From assembly GCA_002345845.1 (NCBI GenBank), contig DDWF01000132.1:177-11217 (forward strand): a DNA stretch of 11,041 nucleotides, written 5' to 3'. This document shows positions 8,582 to 11,041 of the stretch, one piece after another. The notes beneath the pieces are model-generated. The model was given only the letters and a program-made list of their open reading frames with translations. It was not told the origin of the DNA and did not search any database. The first letter of the stretch is position 1. Each line of letters opens with the position of its first letter. The stretch is from Betaproteobacteria bacterium UBA2293. Its GTDB lineage: Bacteria; Pseudomonadota; Gammaproteobacteria; Burkholderiales; Rhodocyclaceae. Made by a program: the position numbers and the translations under genes.

Positions 8582-10180
8582 TCAGGACAAGGCGCTGACG
8601 GCCCGCTGGGCGGCAATCACGCCGCGATACTGCGCTTCTTCAAAGAGCGAAAAACCCGACAGATCGGCATGAGCCAGCATGATCCGCCGGTGGCGGAAGG
8701 CGGTCAGCTGGCGGCGCGCCCCGCTCCACAAACTGCCGGGCACCGGCCGGCGCATGGCATGGCCGTTGCGGAAGATGTCGAGGCGCGTAGCCAGCCGGCG
8801 AATGTCCGGATGCACGCCCTCCAGTTCGCCCAGGATGCCCTCGGCCCAGGCTTCCCGTGGCGTCTCCAGCAACAGCCGGCGGCCCTCGGCCGGGGCGACA
8901 TCGTGCAACGCGCGATAGCAGGTGAACACCGTCGCTGGCAGATGGCGGCGCAGCAATTGGTGCGTTGCCGTCACGTAACCGAGGCCGGGGCTGTCGTAAA
9001 GCACATTGTCCCAGGCCGGCGGCGCACCATGGCGCTCGGCCGGCAGGCCGGACAGATGCAGGTTGGCGGTCAGCCACGGCGCGTAATCACCGGCCAGCGC
9101 AGCCTGGCGCAGGGCGTCCGGCATGGCCGGCCAGGCGCGCGGCAAAATGAATAGCGGTGCCGCCCAGATCAGCGCCCGCGCTTCGATGCGCAGGCTGCGC
9201 TCACCCTGCAGTACATCGACCGTCACCCCTGACTTGCCTTCTTCCACTCGCCAGGCCAGCGCTCCGGTCAGTATCCGCTCGCCTGCCCGGCGGGCCAGGC
9301 CGCGGGCCAGCCAGGCATTGCCCTCGGGCGCCGTCAGCACCGTATCGGCGGCGGCATTGGCCGCCTCGCCGTCGCGGCAGGCGAAATAATGCAGGCCGGC
9401 CCAGGCCGAGGTGTCGCTCAGGGCCATGCCGTAATCGTCGCGACAGGCATAGTCGGCGAGCCAGCGTACGGTCGGTGCGGTAAAGGCATTGGCGCTCAAC
9501 CACTGAGCGAAGGAGATGCGATCGAGGGCCAGCCACTGCGGATCGCGGCTGGACAGCGCCATCGGCAGAGCGAAAACTTTGCGGCCGTCTTTGCCACGCG
9601 CCGATTTCAATTCGCTCATGCGCTCGAGAAAGGCCTGCTGTTGCGCCCGCTCACCAGCATCGAGGCCGCGCTGCGACAGCAAGCCCTCTTCCCACAAGCC
9701 GTTGCGGTAGACGCGCTCCTGCGGCGTGGCGCACAGATAGCGCTCTTCGTAATGTGGCCGCCGGGCGCCCGGATCCCCTGTCAGCACGCCGAGTTCGGCC
9801 AACAGTTCGCGCACGTACCCTGCCTGCTGACCGGGCAGCGGCAGGTAATGGGCACCGAGCGGATAAGCGACCAGCGGCGACCCGCCGGCCCGCGAATTGC
9901 CACCTGCTTCCTGTTCCAGATCGAGGAGCAGGAAATTATCGAAACCGGAACGGGCCAACTGCCAGGCCGCCGACAGGCCGGAGATGCCGCCACCAACGAT
10001 GACGATGCCGGTTCGCCGGGTAGCACTTGGCGCCGGCCAATTGCCATCGCGCAAACGATGGGCAAAGCGTTCATCGACGCCGCCAAGCTCGCCTGGCGGC
10101 AAGGGTGCTTTGCCATTGCCGGCGCAGCCGGCCAGCGTCGCCGCGGCGACGGTACGCAGGAAATCGCGCCGGCTAGTCAA
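8582..10180 (-). CDS. Tat-exported FAD-dependent oxidoreductase, amine-oxidase family, probable lipoprotein
   Basis: A 532-residue flavoprotein (from the TTG start) predicted to act at the periplasmic side. The N-terminus MTSRRDFLR carries a twin-arginine motif (SRRDFL), then a short hydrophobic stretch ending in lipobox LAGC with Cys19, so it should be folded and loaded with FAD, exported by Tat, then lipidated. The FAD-binding Rossmann motif is GIVIVGGGISGLSAAW (58-73), with ribose-binding D87 in LLLDLEQEAGG. The C-terminal FAD signature is ADLSGFSLFEEAQYRG. The substrate is unknown; family members oxidise amines, carotenoids or protoporphyrinogen. I recall similar exported flavoproteins beside spermidine-synthase-like genes in some betaproteobacteria, but none is seen here. 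No ATG or GTG lies near; TTG at 10180 sits directly before the Tat motif and overlaps the ftsX stop by 8 nt, suggesting coupling. A longer frame with ATG at 10321 would run deep into ftsX and bury the signal. Confidence 0.85.
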   Translation of the reverse strand: MTSRRDFLRTVAAATLAGCAGNGKAPLPPGELGGVDERFAHRLRDGNWPAPSATRRTGIVIVGGGISGLSAAWQLARSGFDNFLLLDLEQEAGGNSRAGGSPLVAYPLGAHYLPLPGQQAGYVRELLAELGVLTGDPGARRPHYEERYLCATPQERVYRNGLWEEGLLSQRGLDAGERAQQQAFLERMSELKSARGKDGRKVFALPMALSSRDPQWLALDRISFAQWLSANAFTAPTVRWLADYACRDDYGMALSDTSAWAGLHYFACRDGEAANAAADTVLTAPEGNAWLARGLARRAGERILTGALAWRVEEGKSGVTVDVLQGERSLRIEARALIWAAPLFILPRAWPAMPDALRQAALAGDYAPWLTANLHLSGLPAERHGAPPAWDNVLYDSPGLGYVTATHQLLRRHLPATVFTCYRALHDVAPAEGRRLLLETPREAWAEGILGELEGVHPDIRRLATRLDIFRNGHAMRRPVPGSLWSGARRQLTAFRHRRIMLAHADLSGFSLFEEAQYRGVIAAQRAVSALS

Positions 10181-11041
10181 ACTTCCGCAGGGAGAGGCTG
10201 ACCGACAGTTGGGCACCGACCCAGCCGAGCAAGGCGCCGCCCGCTGCCAGCACGGCCGCACCGATGGCAGTTGGCGCCTTGAGGGCAAAGGCCGCGCCAT
10301 AGAGCGCCGCCAGCTCACCAACCGGCCCTGCCAGCAGATGCAACCCGCCGAGCACGATACCGGCTGCCAGCAGACCGCCGAGCGCCCCCTGGAGGGCGCC
10401 GAAGTAATAGAAGGGCCGGCGGATGAAGGCGTCGGTGGCGCCGATCATCCGCGCCACTTCGATCTCTGCCGCCCGGGCCATGACCTGCAGGCGGATGGTG
10501 TTGAAGGTCACCGCCACCAGGCCGGCGGCAAACAGGCCGGCGAGCATGGCCAGGGCCAGTCGGCCGAGGCGCAGGAAAGCATCAAAGCGTTTGACCCAGG
10601 CCGAATCGAGCTGCACATGGGCCACCTTCGGCCAGCCGGCGAACTCCTTGCTGATGGCTTCCAGCGCCGCCGGCTCGGTATCGGCCGGTTCGACGATGAA
10701 GGCATCGGGCAGCGGATTGCGCGGCAGGCTGGCGACGATCTCGGCCATCTCCTCGGTCTGCTGCAGGCGCTTCAAGGCCTCCTCGCGTGGCACGAAGCGC
10801 CAGGTCAGGCCCGCCGCCTGGCTCAGGCGGCTTTCGATCTCGGCCACTTCCTTGCGGCTGGCGCCGAGTTCCATGAAGACGCTGATCTGCTTGACGCCGG
10901 CGGCGCGGCTACCGAGTTCGCGCAAGTTGTCGAGCAGCACGTAACCGAAGGCCGGCAGCGTCAGCGCGATGCCGATCACCAGCAGCGACAGCAGGGTGCT
11001 CATTGGCGCCGCCAGCAGGCGCCGGAAGGCCGCCGCCAGGG
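10173..11041 (-). CDS. ftsX: Cell division protein FtsX, 5' end beyond window
   Basis: FtsX is the inner-membrane subunit of FtsEX, which couples ATP hydrolysis by FtsE at the septum to activation of periplasmic peptidoglycan hydrolases. About 288 residues are visible. The frame continues to the right edge with LAAAFRRLLAAPMSTLL, typical of the FtsX N-terminal cytoplasmic part, so the ATG at 11003 is internal rather than the start. In order there are TM1 (STLLSLLVIGIALTLPAFGY), a periplasmic domain of about 110 residues (VKQISVFMELGASRKEV onward), TM2 (LALAMLAGLFAAGLVAV), the cytoplasmic hallmark loop AEIEVARMIGATDAFIRRPF, TM3 (LQGALGGLLAAGIVLGG) and TM4 (AIGAAVLAAGGALLGWVG), ending SLSLRKFD. 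ftsE is expected just upstream outside the window. The stop overlaps the TTG start of the flavoprotein gene. Confidence 0.95.
   Translation of the reverse strand, partial: LAAAFRRLLAAPMSTLLSLLVIGIALTLPAFGYVLLDNLRELGSRAAGVKQISVFMELGASRKEVAEIESRLSQAAGLTWRFVPREEALKRLQQTEEMAEIVASLPRNPLPDAFIVEPADTEPAALEAISKEFAGWPKVAHVQLDSAWVKRFDAFLRLGRLALAMLAGLFAAGLVAVTFNTIRLQVMARAAEIEVARMIGATDAFIRRPFYYFGALQGALGGLLAAGIVLGGLHLLAGPVGELAALYGAAFALKAPTAIGAAVLAAGGALLGWVGAQLSVSLSLRKFD

Noticed and set aside
10173..11003. A complete ftsX starting at the ATG at 11003
   Set aside because: The frame continues upstream with the typical FtsX N-terminal FRRLLAAP, and the true start is outside the window.

Overview
The window is GC-rich, gene-dense bacterial chromosome. 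Gene content and protein style (HemA, RF1, the CysP/CysT/CysW/CysA sulfate importer, FtsX, a Pal-like lipoprotein) point to a betaproteobacterium, most likely Rhodocyclales (Dechloromonas/Azonexus type). That placement is judged from memory of protein sequences, not from a search. I see no insertion sequence, prophage, CRISPR array, tRNA or rRNA gene. This is mainly a core housekeeping region with a few accessory genes.

Layout, left to right: (1) the 5' part of prfA (release factor 1, minus strand) runs off the left edge. (2) A plus-strand diguanylate cyclase gene (621-2291) carries a degenerate receiver, a canonical receiver and a GGDEF domain. (3) hemA (glutamyl-tRNA reductase, minus, GTG start) overlaps the diguanylate cyclase gene tail to tail by 48 bp. 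hemA and prfA are often neighbours in one operon; here the cyclase gene sits between them on the opposite strand. (4) A minus-strand operon cysP-cysT-cysW-cysA encodes a complete sulfate/thiosulfate ABC importer. It has a stem-loop after cysP, start/stop overlaps of 4 nt and 1 nt between the later genes, and a perfect inverted repeat (LysR-type operator candidate) upstream of cysP. (5) A plus-strand Pal-like OmpA-family outer-membrane lipoprotein gene ends in a perfect 15-bp hairpin terminator, which it apparently shares with (6) a small convergent minus-strand gene for a 67-residue very basic protein of unknown role. (7) A Tat-exported, probably lipid-anchored FAD-dependent amine-oxidase-family protein (minus, TTG start) overlaps by 8 nt the end of (8) ftsX (minus, 5' end beyond the right edge).

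Functional links: cysPTWA imports sulfate or thiosulfate for cysteine synthesis, probably under CysB/Cbl-type LysR control. HemA starts tetrapyrrole synthesis. The cyclase adds c-di-GMP signalling with phosphorylation input and product inhibition. FtsX works with FtsE (expected just beyond the right edge) in septal cell-wall hydrolysis, and the exported flavoprotein appears translationally coupled to it. I found no convincing wholly new multi-gene system. The points most worth a second look are the cyclase gene splitting hemA from prfA, the ftsX-coupled Tat flavoprotein, and the small basic protein.
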